Assembly: GCF_000382385.1 (NCBI RefSeq)
Contig: NZ_KB908321.1
Coordinates: forward strand, 1 to 64,000
Origin: Segatella maculosa DSM 19339 = JCM 15638
GTDB taxonomy: Bacteria > Bacteroidota > Bacteroidia > Bacteroidales > Bacteroidaceae
DNA length: 64,000 nt
Direction: 5' to 3'
Part shown: positions 9,888 to 18,575 of the stretch, piece by piece
Layout: every line of letters starts with the position of its first letter
Numbering within the stretch: the first letter of the stretch is position 1
Program-made: the position numbers and the translations under genes
Notes under the pieces: generated by a model
What the model saw: only the letters and a program-made list of their open reading frames with translations
Databases searched by the model: none
What the model was told of the DNA's origin: nothing

Positions 9888-10859
9888 ATGAAAGCAGACG
9901 AACTCTTAGTGAAAGTCAACGACTTTCTTGACCATTTGCAGTACAATCGCAAGCCGGAAGGGCTGTATGCACCCGTGAAATACGTTCTTTCGATGGGCGG
10001 AAAGCGTATCCGGCCGATACTGCTGCTGCTGGCTTACAATCTATATAAGGACAATCCGGAGTCGGTTCTCATGCAGGCTTGCGCCTTGGAGACCTATCAT
10101 AACTACACATTGTTGCACGATGACCTGATGGATAACGCCGAGATGCGCCGCGGACATGAGACGGTTCACAAGCGGTGGGACGCCAATACGGCCATTCTTA
10201 GCGGCGATTCTATGCTGGTACTTGCCTACGAACGCATGGCAAAATGCCGTGAGGTTTACTTGCAAGATGTGCTCCATACGTTCACGGAAACGGCCTTGGA
10301 GATAGGCGAAGGCCAGCAATATGATATGGATTTCGAGACACGTAACGACGTCACCGAGGCCGAATACATCGAGATGATACGCCTCAAGACGAGCGTACTC
10401 TTGGCTTGTGCGATGAAAATCGGGGCCATTTTGGCCGACGCGCCCAAGCAGGATCAAGAGAATCTTTATAAGTTTGGCGAGCAGATAGGGCTGGCTTTCC
10501 AACTTCAAGACGACTATCTTGATGTCTATGGCGACCCGAAAGTGTTCGGAAAAAAGATTGGCGGAGACATCATCAGCAACAAGAAAACCTACATGCTCAT
10601 CAATGCTTTCAACCGTGCCGACGCTGAATTGCGTCGCGAACTGGTGCATTGGATCGAGGCAAAGACGTTTGATTGCGATGAGAAAGTGGCCGCCGTGACG
10701 GCTATATATAATAAGGTGGGTGTGGACAAGCTGGCAAGTGAGAAGATAGCTTGCTATTTCCAAGCAAGCAAAAAGTATCTTGATGCCGTGCAAGTGGGCG
10801 AGGACCGCAAGGCCGAATTGCGGCTTTATGCCCGTAAGATGATGGAACGAGAGTATTGA
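9888..10859 (+). CDS. Polyprenyl diphosphate synthase
   Basis: 323 residues. The two Asp-rich motifs of trans-isoprenyl diphosphate synthases are intact: DDLMD at 78-82 and DDYLD at 208-212, with GGKRIRP near residue 38. It condenses isopentenyl diphosphate onto allylic diphosphates; by length and motifs it is farnesyl/geranylgeranyl-type, product length uncertain. Cytoplasmic; it supplies quinone and undecaprenyl precursors. Starts on the base after the tonB stop codon. Confidence 0.88.
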   Translation: MKADELLVKVNDFLDHLQYNRKPEGLYAPVKYVLSMGGKRIRPILLLLAYNLYKDNPESVLMQACALETYHNYTLLHDDLMDNAEMRRGHETVHKRWDANTAILSGDSMLVLAYERMAKCREVYLQDVLHTFTETALEIGEGQQYDMDFETRNDVTEAEYIEMIRLKTSVLLACAMKIGAILADAPKQDQENLYKFGEQIGLAFQLQDDYLDVYGDPKVFGKKIGGDIISNKKTYMLINAFNRADAELRRELVHWIEAKTFDCDEKVAAVTAIYNKVGVDKLASEKIACYFQASKKYLDAVQVGEDRKAELRLYARKMMEREY

Positions 10860-10882
10860 CGGCGGTAATCTGACAGGAAGAA

Positions 10883-11659
10883 ATGACATTCACTGATACG
10901 CATACCCATTTAGACGGCGAGGAGTTCAAGGCCGATTTGCCCGACGTTATCGGCAGAGCTAAGGCGCAAGGTGTGGGCCGTGTGCTCGTTCCGGCCATCG
11001 ATTTGAAGTCCGTAGACACGGTGCTTGCAGTTTGCAGACAGTTTCCCGGCTATGCGTTTCCGATGATCGGGCTACACCCAGAAGAGGTGAAAGCCGATTG
11101 GGAGACGCAACTTTGCCAGCTGAAAGCACGCTTCACGGAAGCTTCTTTCATTGCCATTGGCGAGGTGGGGCTCGACTTTTATTGGGACAGAACGTTCGAA
11201 CGGGAACAGCTTTTGGCCTTTGAAGCACAGGTAGAGTGGGCGGTCGAGACGCAATTGCCGCTGATGATTCATTGTCGAAAGGCACAGAACGAGTTGCTGC
11301 ATATCCTGAAACGCTATGAGAAAGAGCTATCAGGGGGTGTCTTCCACTGCTTTACGGGCAACCAAAAAGAGGCCGAACAGCTGTTGAAATTCGAGCGGTT
11401 CGCATTGGGAATAGGCGGTGTGTTAACCTTCAAGAGCAGCCATCTGCGCGAAGACTTGCCCGCTGTGGTCCCCTTGGAACGTATTGTTTTGGAGACCGAC
11501 AGCCCATATATGGCCCCCGTTCCACATCGGGGCGAGCGCAATGAGAGTGCTTTTGTGCGGTTGGTATTGGAGAAACTGGCCGAAGTCTACGGCGTTTCGG
11601 CTGAAAAAGTGGCCCAAACGACCGAAGAAAACGTCAGACGTATATTCACGAAAATCTAA
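10883..11659 (+). CDS. TatD-family metal-dependent deoxyribonuclease
   Basis: 258 residues, the usual TatD length. Metal-binding motifs in order: THTHLD near the N-terminus, GLHPEE, GEVGLDFYWD, MIHCRKA, FHCFTG and ETDSPYMAP. The family has Mg-dependent 3'-5' exonuclease activity on DNA and is linked to DNA repair or quality control; the exact substrate is unknown. Within the tonB-exb run, 23 bp after the prenyl synthase. Confidence 0.88.
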   Translation: MTFTDTHTHLDGEEFKADLPDVIGRAKAQGVGRVLVPAIDLKSVDTVLAVCRQFPGYAFPMIGLHPEEVKADWETQLCQLKARFTEASFIAIGEVGLDFYWDRTFEREQLLAFEAQVEWAVETQLPLMIHCRKAQNELLHILKRYEKELSGGVFHCFTGNQKEAEQLLKFERFALGIGGVLTFKSSHLREDLPAVVPLERIVLETDSPYMAPVPHRGERNESAFVRLVLEKLAEVYGVSAEKVAQTTEENVRRIFTKI

Positions 11660-11673
11660 AAACGAAAATAGAA

Positions 11674-12522
11674 ATGAAACATTTGATGGTGCGTTTTGCG
11701 GTGCTTTCGCTGCTGATAGGGGTGCTTAGTGCTCCGATAATGGCGCAGAACAAGACCGTAGGTTCGGCAAAACCAAACACGACAAAAGTTGATACGGCGG
11801 CGAACGACGATGCCCTTGCGGCACAAATCGATGCGGCTTCGGCCGACAGCACGGCGTTGTTGGGCGACGAAGTGGCAGGCGAAGGCTTTCATCAGGCTCT
11901 GAAAACCAAGTTCATCGAGGGCAATGCGGGCTTCATGTCACTGGTGGCTTTGGCCTTGGTCATCGGACTTTCCTTCTGTATTGAGCGTATCATCTATCTC
12001 AGTCTCTCTGAAATTGATGCCAAAAAGTTCATGGTCGACCTCGATGAAAAGCTCATGCAAGGTGACATAACGGGCGCAAAAAGCTTGTGCAGAGACACGC
12101 GCGGGCCTGTTGCTTCCATCTGTTATCAAGGCTTAGAACGTATTAATGAGCGCATAGATAACATAGAACGGTCGGTCGTTTCCTATGGATCTGTGCAGTC
12201 ATCTAACCTTGAAAAGGGCTGTTCATGGATAACTTTGTTCATCGCAATGGCCCCTTCTCTGGGCTTTCTTGGCACGGTTATCGGCATGGTTATGGCCTTT
12301 GACCAAATCCAAACGGCCGGGGATATCAGTCCAACCATCGTGGCTTCGGGTATGAAAGTGGCCTTGCTGACGACCATATTCGGCATCATCGTGGCCCTAA
12401 TATTGCAGGTTTTCTATAACTATATCCTGTCAAAGATCGAGCATATCACGTCACAAATGGAAGAAAGTGCCATCACTTTGCTGGACTCGGTGATGAAATA
12501 TAAGTTGAAGAACGAATGTTGA
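11674..12522 (+). CDS. exbB: ExbB-type proton channel subunit
   Basis: 282 residues. A signal-peptide-like start (LMVRFAVLSLLIGVLSAPIM) and an acidic extension precede three membrane segments of the MotA/TolQ/ExbB family, including the conserved LGFLGTVIGMVMAFDQI followed by GMKVALLTTIFGIIVALI. With ExbD it forms the inner-membrane proton channel that energises TonB. The extra N-terminal segment is common in Bacteroidetes ExbB. The stop overlaps the start of the next gene by 7 bp. Confidence 0.88.
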   Translation: MKHLMVRFAVLSLLIGVLSAPIMAQNKTVGSAKPNTTKVDTAANDDALAAQIDAASADSTALLGDEVAGEGFHQALKTKFIEGNAGFMSLVALALVIGLSFCIERIIYLSLSEIDAKKFMVDLDEKLMQGDITGAKSLCRDTRGPVASICYQGLERINERIDNIERSVVSYGSVQSSNLEKGCSWITLFIAMAPSLGFLGTVIGMVMAFDQIQTAGDISPTIVASGMKVALLTTIFGIIVALILQVFYNYILSKIEHITSQMEESAITLLDSVMKYKLKNEC

Positions 12523-13046
12523 AGTTGCACAATATAGCCCATTGGCCCACGGAACGCATCTCGCAACGCGTGCTTTACCTGCTGATAGCATTGACTGTGA
12601 TGGTGTTTGCTTTGTTCTATTTTGTGGCTTATGATCGTCCGTTTGCCGACGATCCGAGTTTCAATGCGCCCTTGTTCACCGACTTGTTGCTGGTTTTCAT
12701 GCTGCTGCTCGTGGTGCTTTCGTGTGGCTTGTCGGTGTGGGCTGTGGTGCGAAGTGTGCGTCGTTTGCGCGGAAAGGGAAGCGGAATGGAGAACAATGTG
12801 CCTGCTTTGCGCATCTCACGTTGCGTGATGTTCGGAACTATTGGCATCTTTATTGTTGCTTTCCTTGTGGCATCCGGGACTGCAATGTCGGTCAATGGGA
12901 AGGCCTATCACGACTGGTTTTGGCTCAAGGTGTCGGATATGTTCATTTATACTTCGGTCCTATTGCTGGCGATAGCCATAGGAACAGTGATCTATGGTGC
13001 CACGAAATATTACAGAGGTTCAAGGAAAAAGCATGTTCAAGCATAG
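12516..13046 (+). CDS. Four-helix membrane protein between exbB and exbD
   Basis: 176 residues. Four hydrophobic segments are visible (RVLYLLIALTVMVFALFYFV; DLLLVFMLLLVVLSCGLSVW; CVMFGTIGIFIVAFLVA; MFIYTSVLLLAIAIGTVIY). No known domain. It overlaps exbB and the following exbD at its ends, so it is translated with them and is probably part of, or an assembly factor for, the Exb complex in this phylum; that role is inference from position alone. Confidence 0.8.
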   Translation: MLKLHNIAHWPTERISQRVLYLLIALTVMVFALFYFVAYDRPFADDPSFNAPLFTDLLLVFMLLLVVLSCGLSVWAVVRSVRRLRGKGSGMENNVPALRISRCVMFGTIGIFIVAFLVASGTAMSVNGKAYHDWFWLKVSDMFIYTSVLLLAIAIGTVIYGATKYYRGSRKKHVQA

Positions 13047-13563
13047 GAAACACGGTGTCCCGGTACTCAATACGACGTCGACAGCCGACATATCTTTCAT
13101 GCTGTTGATATTCTTTTTGGTGGCCTCTTCCATGGATATTGATAAGGGACTTTCACGACAATTGCCGCCCGTGGAGCGTAGACCGCAGCAGGAAGAGACA
13201 GAAATCAACCGTCAAAAACTGCTTGAAATCAAGATAACCGACCGGAATTTGTTGCTTGTAGACGGCAAACCGATGCCGCTGAACCGGCTCTCCGGCCATG
13301 TAACGCGCTTCATCATGGCCCGTGGAAAAGACCATCTGATTTCCATAGATGCCAGTCCTGAGTCGGCCTACGATGTCTATTTCCATGTTCAGAATGCCCT
13401 TGTCGAGGCCTATCGTGCCTGGCGTGACCGCGCTTCCAAACAGAAATTCGGCTATGATTACCATCATCTTTCGCCCCGACAGCGCGAGGAAATCCGCGAT
13501 ATTTGTCCGCAACGGGTGGCCGAGACCTACGACATGGTAGGGAAAGGAGGTCGAGATGAGTAG
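13033..13563 (+). CDS. exbD: ExbD/TolR-type protein 1
   Basis: About 176 residues from the ATG at 13033 (MFKHRKHGVPVLNTTSTADI). An in-frame ATG at 12994 lies deep in the previous gene and gives no family-like sequence. One membrane helix follows the charged start (ISFMLLIFFLVASSMDID), with the Asp that carries protons in ExbD at TADISFML, then a periplasmic domain. Overlaps the upstream membrane protein by 14 bp and the second exbD by 8 bp. Confidence 0.85.
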   Translation: MFKHRKHGVPVLNTTSTADISFMLLIFFLVASSMDIDKGLSRQLPPVERRPQQEETEINRQKLLEIKITDRNLLLVDGKPMPLNRLSGHVTRFIMARGKDHLISIDASPESAYDVYFHVQNALVEAYRAWRDRASKQKFGYDYHHLSPRQREEIRDICPQRVAETYDMVGKGGRDE

Positions 13564-14047
13564 GTTTCGCAGGCGTTCGCACGAGATGCCGGGGCTGAAT
13601 ACGGCCTCGCTTCCCGACTTGATTTTCTCCGTTCTTTTCTTCTTTATGATCGTAACCCACATGCGAAAGGAGACCTTAAAAGTGGAGTGTCGGGTGCCAC
13701 AAGGCCGGGAATTGACGCGATTGACCAAGAAATCGGCCGTCAGTTATATTCATATCGGCCGGCCTTTCGATGAGAAATATCCTGCTGCGGGCATGATATT
13801 CGACGGTTCGTGCATTCAGTTGAACGACAAATATGTGACGCCTGCGGAAATCATCGACTATATTTCGGCCGAAAGGAACCGCCTTTCTCCCGAGGACAAG
13901 CAGGCGATGACGGTCTCGATAAAGGCGGACAAAGATACCAAGATGCGTGTAATCAATGCCGTAAAGCAAGCCTTGCGTCAGGCAAAAGCCTTGAAAATCA
14001 ACTATTCGGCAGTGGAAAATGGGCGCATTAAAAGTGAAAAAGAATAA
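13556..14047 (+). CDS. exbD: ExbD/TolR-type protein 2
   Basis: 163 residues with the same plan as its neighbour: a basic N-terminus with PGLNTASLPDLIFSVLFFFM, where the Asp before the helix is the conserved proton-binding residue, then a periplasmic domain ending in a Lys/Glu-rich tail. Two tandem exbD genes after exbB are usual in Bacteroidetes, and the products may form a heteromer. Confidence 0.85.
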   Translation: MSRFRRRSHEMPGLNTASLPDLIFSVLFFFMIVTHMRKETLKVECRVPQGRELTRLTKKSAVSYIHIGRPFDEKYPAAGMIFDGSCIQLNDKYVTPAEIIDYISAERNRLSPEDKQAMTVSIKADKDTKMRVINAVKQALRQAKALKINYSAVENGRIKSEKE

Positions 14048-14073
14048 CGATTTGTCATAAAGTTGGCCGTTGA

Positions 14074-14105
14074 GTTGCAATATTCAAACAAATATACTAC
14101 CTTTG
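14074..14105 (+). promoter_or_regulatory. Promoter of the Lrp-type regulator
   Basis: GTTG (14074-14077), 20 bp, TACCTTTG (14098-14105), ending 20 bp before the ATG at 14126. Confidence 0.65.
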
Positions 14106-14125
14106 TAGACAAATTAATATAAACC

Positions 14126-14629
14126 ATGTTACATCATCATTTAGACGCATTGGATAAGAAAATCCTTAGACTTATTGCTGAGGATGCACGTATCCCGTTC
14201 CTCGAAGTAGCCCGCGCATGCAACGTAAGTGGCGCAGCCATTCACCAACGGGTGCAGAAATTAACGTCTTTAGGCGTGTTGAAAGGCTCGCAATTCATTA
14301 TCGATCCCGAGAAGATAGGCTATGAAACGTGTGCTTATGTGGCCCTTTATCTGAAGGAACCTGAGAAGCATGATGCCGTAATTGAGGCCTTAAAGCGAGT
14401 TCCGGAAGTGGTGGAATGTCATACGACTACGGGCGGAATGGATCTCTTTATCAAGCTTTATGCGCGCAATAATCACCACATGATGCAGATTATTCACGAC
14501 AAATTGCAGCCCTTGGGCCTGTCGAGAAGCGAGACGATTATCTCTTTCAGCATGCTCATCGACCGTCAGTTGCCTGTCAGCGAGATGGAAGTTGATGACG
14601 AAGAAGGTGAAGATGAGGAGGATTTATAG
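14126..14629 (+). CDS. Lrp/AsnC-family transcriptional regulator
   Basis: 167 residues. N-terminal winged helix-turn-helix (LDALDKKILRLIAEDARIPF, then VSGAAIHQRVQKL) and a C-terminal RAM ligand-sensing domain. An acidic tail (EDDEEGEDEEDL-like) extends the usual length. It is a feast/famine regulator, probably amino-acid responsive; targets unknown. The last 6 bp overlap the end of the convergent folA gene, and its probable terminator lies inside folA. Confidence 0.9.
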   Translation: MLHHHLDALDKKILRLIAEDARIPFLEVARACNVSGAAIHQRVQKLTSLGVLKGSQFIIDPEKIGYETCAYVALYLKEPEKHDAVIEALKRVPEVVECHTTTGGMDLFIKLYARNNHHMMQIIHDKLQPLGLSRSETIISFSMLIDRQLPVSEMEVDDEEGEDEEDL

Positions 14630-15118
14630 GCAGAGTATGGGCTTTTGATAGACAGTAAAGGCGAATGTAAACGGATTATATTCGCCTTTTTTATGTGTTT
14701 CGTAGTATGTTCTGTGCCAATCTTGATAGTCAGGAAAGAAGGCATCGGCATGCTCGGGCATGGCATCTATCTCTGTTAGATAGAGCTTTTCGGCCCGATT
14801 GATGGCTTCTTTGTACACTTGTTCTCCCCCGATAATGAATACTTCTTCTTCATTTTGGCACTGTTCCAAGGCCTCTGCGAATGATGAAACCCGCACGCAA
14901 CCGGGGAAAGATGCAAAGGAACGGCTGATGACAATGTTCCTTCGGTGGGGCAAAGCACCGTTGGGGAGCGACTCAAACGTGCGTCGGCCCATGATAACCG
15001 TGTGGTCCGTGGTCAATTGTTTGAAGCGTTCGAGGTCGGCTTTGAAGGGATAAAGCAACTTGTTCTGATAGCCGATGGCCCGGTTCTTGGCTACGGAAGC
15101 AATGAGAGAGAGTATCAT
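14624..15118 (-). CDS. folA: Dihydrofolate reductase
   Basis: 164 residues from the ATG at 15118 (MILSLIASVAKNRAIG). This start overlaps the rsmF stop by 4 bp; a longer frame begins at 15169 but adds non-family sequence inside rsmF. The active-site Asp is in KADLERF, followed by VIMGRRTFESLP and VFIIGGEQVY for NADPH binding. It reduces dihydrofolate to tetrahydrofolate. The usual Trp of the family (LPW-like) is Tyr here (LLYPFKADL). Confidence 0.93.
   Translation of the reverse strand: MILSLIASVAKNRAIGYQNKLLYPFKADLERFKQLTTDHTVIMGRRTFESLPNGALPHRRNIVISRSFASFPGCVRVSSFAEALEQCQNEEEVFIIGGEQVYKEAINRAEKLYLTEIDAMPEHADAFFPDYQDWHRTYYETHKKGEYNPFTFAFTVYQKPILCL
14658..14693 (+). terminator. Terminator of the Lrp gene, inside folA
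   Basis: AAAGGCGAAT pairs with ATTCGCCTTT around a short loop, followed by a run of T on the plus strand. It ends the lrp transcript while coding for the folA C-terminus (TFAF region) on the other strand. On the minus strand no T-run follows, so it should be one-directional. Confidence 0.7.
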
Positions 15119-16401
15119 TCGAGTACGATGGTTGGTTCTTTCGGAAGGTGAGAACTCTTGATTTTCCACGCCTGCGGATAGAGGTTGTTGGCCCGACTGC
15201 CCAAGTTTTTGGCGAAACCGAGCGGATATCCGCGATAAGTAATCAGTACAATGCCACGCGGACTGCCTTCGGGAAGCGTGATGGCTTCAGTGTGCAGGTA
15301 GGCGATGGCCTGCGAATAATCAATCGATATGCGCGGATAAGCCGAACAATCTGCTGCAACAGACAAGGCTTTCGAGTGGTCGGGAACGGTTTGTTTACCC
15401 TTTATTGTGTCGGGGAGTGGGCCATGTGACAGCACATGCAACCCTTTTAAAGCCTTTTCGTCAATGGTTCTCACCATCTTCAGCCGCTTCTCTTCGTTCG
15501 CATTTTCAGTTTCTCCGTACTTCCGAAGCACAGCCAAGAAGAAACCTTCACCGCGCGTTTTTCCCGGAATGAAGCGATAGACGGGATTCGAATCAATGAG
15601 GCTCCCCGTGATGTTCCATGCCTTTTCCGTCGGAATCTCCACGAAGTCGGCCCCTAATTCCCGTGCAATCCATGCCGCATTTTCCTCATCTTCGTGCGCA
15701 TTGAACGTACAGGTAGAATATAGCAACAGTCCGCCTGGCTTCAGACAAGGCCAGATGTCGCTGACAATCTCACGCTGCAGGCGGGCACATTCCTCTACTT
15801 TCTTCATGTTCCAATCGTCAATCGCCCCCGTATCTTTGCGGAACATGCCCTCGCCGGAGCAAGGAACATCGGCCAAAACGATGTCGAACTGCAACCTGCT
15901 TCGGCTGTAATCGCAGGCGTAATTATTGGTAACAACGATATCGGGGACGCCAAATTTCAATATATTCTCATTGAGAATGCTCGCCCGTCTGCGGACAGGT
16001 TCGTTGCTGAAAAGCATGCTTCCGTGGGGCAAGGCAGCAAAGGCACAGCCGGTTTTTCCGCCGGGAGCCGCGCAAAGGTCAAGCATTCTGACCGGCGTTT
16101 TGACTACTTCACGCAGCACATGGTCCACAAACATCGATGCAGCCTCCTGCACATAGTAAAGTCCGGCATGCAACAATGGGTCGAAAGTGAAGTCGGGACG
16201 CGTCTTCAGATACACGCCATCGCGACACCAAGCCACGCCTCCTGCGCTGTCTTTTACGCCAAGACGCGCCGCAGCTCCTTTGAAAGGGTTGAGTCGGATA
16301 CTCACGGGCGGCTCCTCGCGTAGGCCTTTTTCGAGCGTGGCATACAGTGCATCGCCCATCAATCTACGGGTGTATTCTGTGAAATCTGTCGGCAGTTGCA
16401 T
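15115..16401 (-). CDS. rsmF: 16S rRNA m5C methyltransferase, RsmF/NOL1 type
   Basis: 428 residues from the ATG at 16401 (MQLPTDFTEYTRRLMG). A longer frame from 16518 would cross the promoter. SAM-binding motif MLDLCAAPGGKTGCAFAAL, catalytic Cys motifs VPCSGEGMF and YSTCTFNAHEDE, and a C-terminal RNA-binding region with YRGYPLGFAKNLG. It makes 5-methylcytosine in 16S rRNA. Followed directly by folA with a 4-bp overlap. Promoter at 16426-16457. Confidence 0.9.
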   Translation of the reverse strand: MQLPTDFTEYTRRLMGDALYATLEKGLREEPPVSIRLNPFKGAAARLGVKDSAGGVAWCRDGVYLKTRPDFTFDPLLHAGLYYVQEAASMFVDHVLREVVKTPVRMLDLCAAPGGKTGCAFAALPHGSMLFSNEPVRRRASILNENILKFGVPDIVVTNNYACDYSRSRLQFDIVLADVPCSGEGMFRKDTGAIDDWNMKKVEECARLQREIVSDIWPCLKPGGLLLYSTCTFNAHEDEENAAWIARELGADFVEIPTEKAWNITGSLIDSNPVYRFIPGKTRGEGFFLAVLRKYGETENANEEKRLKMVRTIDEKALKGLHVLSHGPLPDTIKGKQTVPDHSKALSVAADCSAYPRISIDYSQAIAYLHTEAITLPEGSPRGIVLITYRGYPLGFAKNLGSRANNLYPQAWKIKSSHLPKEPTIVLE

Positions 16402-16425
16402 CGTATATTGTCTTGAATGATGGTG

Positions 16426-16457
16426 CAAATGTAGGAAAAAAATCGTTCCTTTGCAAC
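16426..16457 (-). promoter_or_regulatory. Promoter of rsmF-folA
   Basis: On the minus strand GTTG (16454-16457), 20 bp, TACATTTG (16426-16433), 24 bp upstream of the rsmF ATG. It sits in the 100-bp gap to the divergent gene at 16504. Confidence 0.65.
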
Positions 16458-16503
16458 TAAATAAGCCGGGGTTTCGTCTAAACCACAGATAATAATCAAT
16501 ATA

Positions 16504-17283
16504 ATGAATATGAAACAAACTCTAATCGCACTTCTGTTAGTGCTGACATTGGGAACAACCGACGTGGTCGTGGCACAACGACACAGGCATACACCGCGCA
16601 CGGAAGCCTTATCGGGGAAGGCAAACCCCGATGACAAAGCACATCAAACGGCCGCGGGAAAGGCGAAAGATGAGGGCATTGATGCTTTCTCAGACACGAC
16701 ATCGGCGGCCGATGCCACCGTTATGGACACCACCGACACCACGTACACGTCGAGTTACGACGAAGATGCAGATGATTTCAATGATGCATCGTGGTTCGTT
16801 AAGGCCATCACGGGCACCCTGGGCGCCAGTGCTGTGCTATTTGCCCTGCTGATAATCGTGCTTATCTTCCTACTTCTTATTTCTCCTTTCATTGTTGTCG
16901 TACTCGTTTTGCGCTATCTTTTCAAGCGACACAACGACAAAGTGCTGCTCGCCGAGAAGGCTATGGAGAGCGGACAGGCCATACCTTCGGAAGCAAAGCC
17001 CCGTACCTCGCGTTCCTATACAAGAGAAGGACAATGGCAACGCGGCATCAGGAACGTCTCAATAGGCCTTGGACTCATGGGGCTTTTCTGGTTCATCGAC
17101 GCCGAAGGACTGATAGGTGTAGGCGTATTAGTGCTTTGTATGGGAGCCGGACAGATGTTTATCGCACGCACTTCGCGTGGTATGACGCCTCCAAATGCTG
17201 ACGACATGACAGACGAGGACCAAACCTATGACGAAAAACCTGCAGCGAATGAGCAGCAGGAAACCGAAGGCGACACGCAATAA
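16504..17283 (+). CDS. DUF6249-like membrane protein
   Basis: 259 residues. Signal peptide (ALLLVLTLGTTDVVVA), a low-complexity Asp/Thr-rich stretch, one strong helix (ALLIIVLIFLLLISPFIVVV) and a second hydrophobic pair near 190-225, then an acidic tail. It resembles DUF6249 proteins of Bacteroidetes. It stands 10 bp upstream of an ECF sigma gene, so a role in the same signalling unit is likely; function unknown. Confidence 0.8.
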   Translation: MNMKQTLIALLLVLTLGTTDVVVAQRHRHTPRTEALSGKANPDDKAHQTAAGKAKDEGIDAFSDTTSAADATVMDTTDTTYTSSYDEDADDFNDASWFVKAITGTLGASAVLFALLIIVLIFLLLISPFIVVVLVLRYLFKRHNDKVLLAEKAMESGQAIPSEAKPRTSRSYTREGQWQRGIRNVSIGLGLMGLFWFIDAEGLIGVGVLVLCMGAGQMFIARTSRGMTPPNADDMTDEDQTYDEKPAANEQQETEGDTQ

Positions 17284-17293
17284 GCTCTCATAA

Positions 17294-17830
17294 GTGAAGC
17301 AACCAACCGATATCTCTCTCGTCACACAGGTGGCTGTGTTTCGCAACCGGAAGGCTTTCGACCGACTGGTTGTGAAATATCAATCGCCTATTCGGCGTTT
17401 CTTCCTTGCCCAAACGGGGGGAGATGCGCAGCTCAGTGACGACCTTGCGCAAGATACCTTCGTCAAAGCCTATACCAACATCACGCATTTTCGGGGCTTA
17501 TCGAGCTTTTCCACGTGGCTTTACCGCATTGCCTACAACACCTTTTACGACTATGTGCGCCATCATAAGCCAACAGGTAACATCGATACTCCGGGCATCT
17601 TGGCTGCCAAGGCGGCCCATGTTGACAGCGGATTAAAATTGGATTTGCAGCATGCCCTGCGTATTTTGTCGCCCAAAGAACGTCTTTGTGTCACGCTTCA
17701 ACTTATCGAAGGGCAACGCATTGACAAGATTGTTGCCATCACAGGCATGGCAGAAGGGACGGTGAAAAGCCATCTTTCGCGTGGCAAACAGAAGCTTACC
17801 GTTTATCTAAAACAGAATGGATATGACTGA
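17294..17830 (+). CDS. ECF-type RNA polymerase sigma factor
   Basis: 178 residues from a GTG start at 17294, 10 bp after the previous gene. Sigma-2 region with LSDDLAQDTFVKAYTNITHF and STWLYRIAYNTFYDYVRHH, then a sigma-4 region with LIEGQRIDKIVAITGMAEGT and VKSHLSRGKQKL. It directs core polymerase to a small regulon, unidentified. The downstream gene overlaps by 14 bp and is a likely membrane anti-sigma partner. Confidence 0.9.
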   Translation: MKQPTDISLVTQVAVFRNRKAFDRLVVKYQSPIRRFFLAQTGGDAQLSDDLAQDTFVKAYTNITHFRGLSSFSTWLYRIAYNTFYDYVRHHKPTGNIDTPGILAAKAAHVDSGLKLDLQHALRILSPKERLCVTLQLIEGQRIDKIVAITGMAEGTVKSHLSRGKQKLTVYLKQNGYD

Positions 17831-18185
17831 ATATAATATTGATGAAAAACTGATTACACGCTTCTTTGAAGCTAATCGGATAGGAGAAATCGAGGACCGA
17901 GGCTTCTCCCGTAGGGTGATGCGGCAGCTTCCGGTATCCCGTATGCATCGGTTGAATACGCTGTGGACATTGCTTTGCACGCTCATCGCAGTGGTTTATT
18001 TCTTCATGCACCAAGGAACAAGAGTGCTCTTTGTGGCGTTTAGCCATCTCTGGAATAATTTTTTTGCCTCTCTTGTCATGCCGGAATGGAACATGACTAC
18101 GGCGTTGTTGACCTACATAGGGGTTGTTTTGGTGATGGTATTTGCTGTATATCATGTCTTAACAAATGCCCGGAGGTTCATTTAG
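17817..18185 (+). CDS. DUF5056-like membrane protein, possible anti-sigma factor
   Basis: 122 residues. A soluble N-terminus of about 45 residues (YNIDEKLITRFFEANRIGE) is followed by two membrane helices. It matches my memory of the DUF5056 family, which follows ECF sigma genes in Bacteroidales. The overlap with the sigma gene and the membrane plan suggest an anti-sigma factor that holds the sigma factor at the inner membrane; this is inference. Confidence 0.8.
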   Translation: MDMTEYNIDEKLITRFFEANRIGEIEDRGFSRRVMRQLPVSRMHRLNTLWTLLCTLIAVVYFFMHQGTRVLFVAFSHLWNNFFASLVMPEWNMTTALLTYIGVVLVMVFAVYHVLTNARRFI

Positions 18186-18236
18186 CGGCTGTGTTTAGAC
18201 GGATAAACCCTATTTGATTTATTTAACAAAACACTC

Positions 18237-18275
18237 AAAAAAGCGAACAAAAACATTTTGCTCGCTTTTTTATTT
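18237..18275 (+). terminator. Terminator of the sigma-factor operon
   Basis: AAAAAAGCGA pairs with TCGCTTTTTT around a loop, ending in a T-rich tail. It lies about 50 bp after the stop of the DUF5056-like gene. Confidence 0.8.
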
Positions 18276-18447
18276 ATTGCTTTTTGCGTTCTGTTTTCAT
18301 TCACTTTATAAACTAATCAAAGTCATATTGCGTTACGAACTACGTCATTTTGCCGTGTAATCTGATGCATTTTAGAAACTTGTTTGATATGAAAACATCG
18401 GCCGTTTCATGCATTTTGTTCTGTTTGTATGCTTATATACGAAATAA

Positions 18448-18471
18448 GGGAAAGCCTAAATGGACTTTCCC
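18448..18471 (-). terminator. Possible terminator of porE
   Basis: GGGAAAG and CTTTCCC arms around a short loop; on the minus strand a T-rich stretch (TTATTT) follows. It lies about 105 bp after the porE stop. The remaining 18276-18575 stretch holds no supported gene; a 112-codon frame there lacks family features. Confidence 0.5.
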
Positions 18472-18575
18472 TACAGCAAAGATAATACATTTTCAAGGCG
18501 AATGCAAATCTGATATGAATTTATTTGACAATAAAGGTGAAAGGATCAATCAGTCAGATGAAACGTCTTTGAAGC

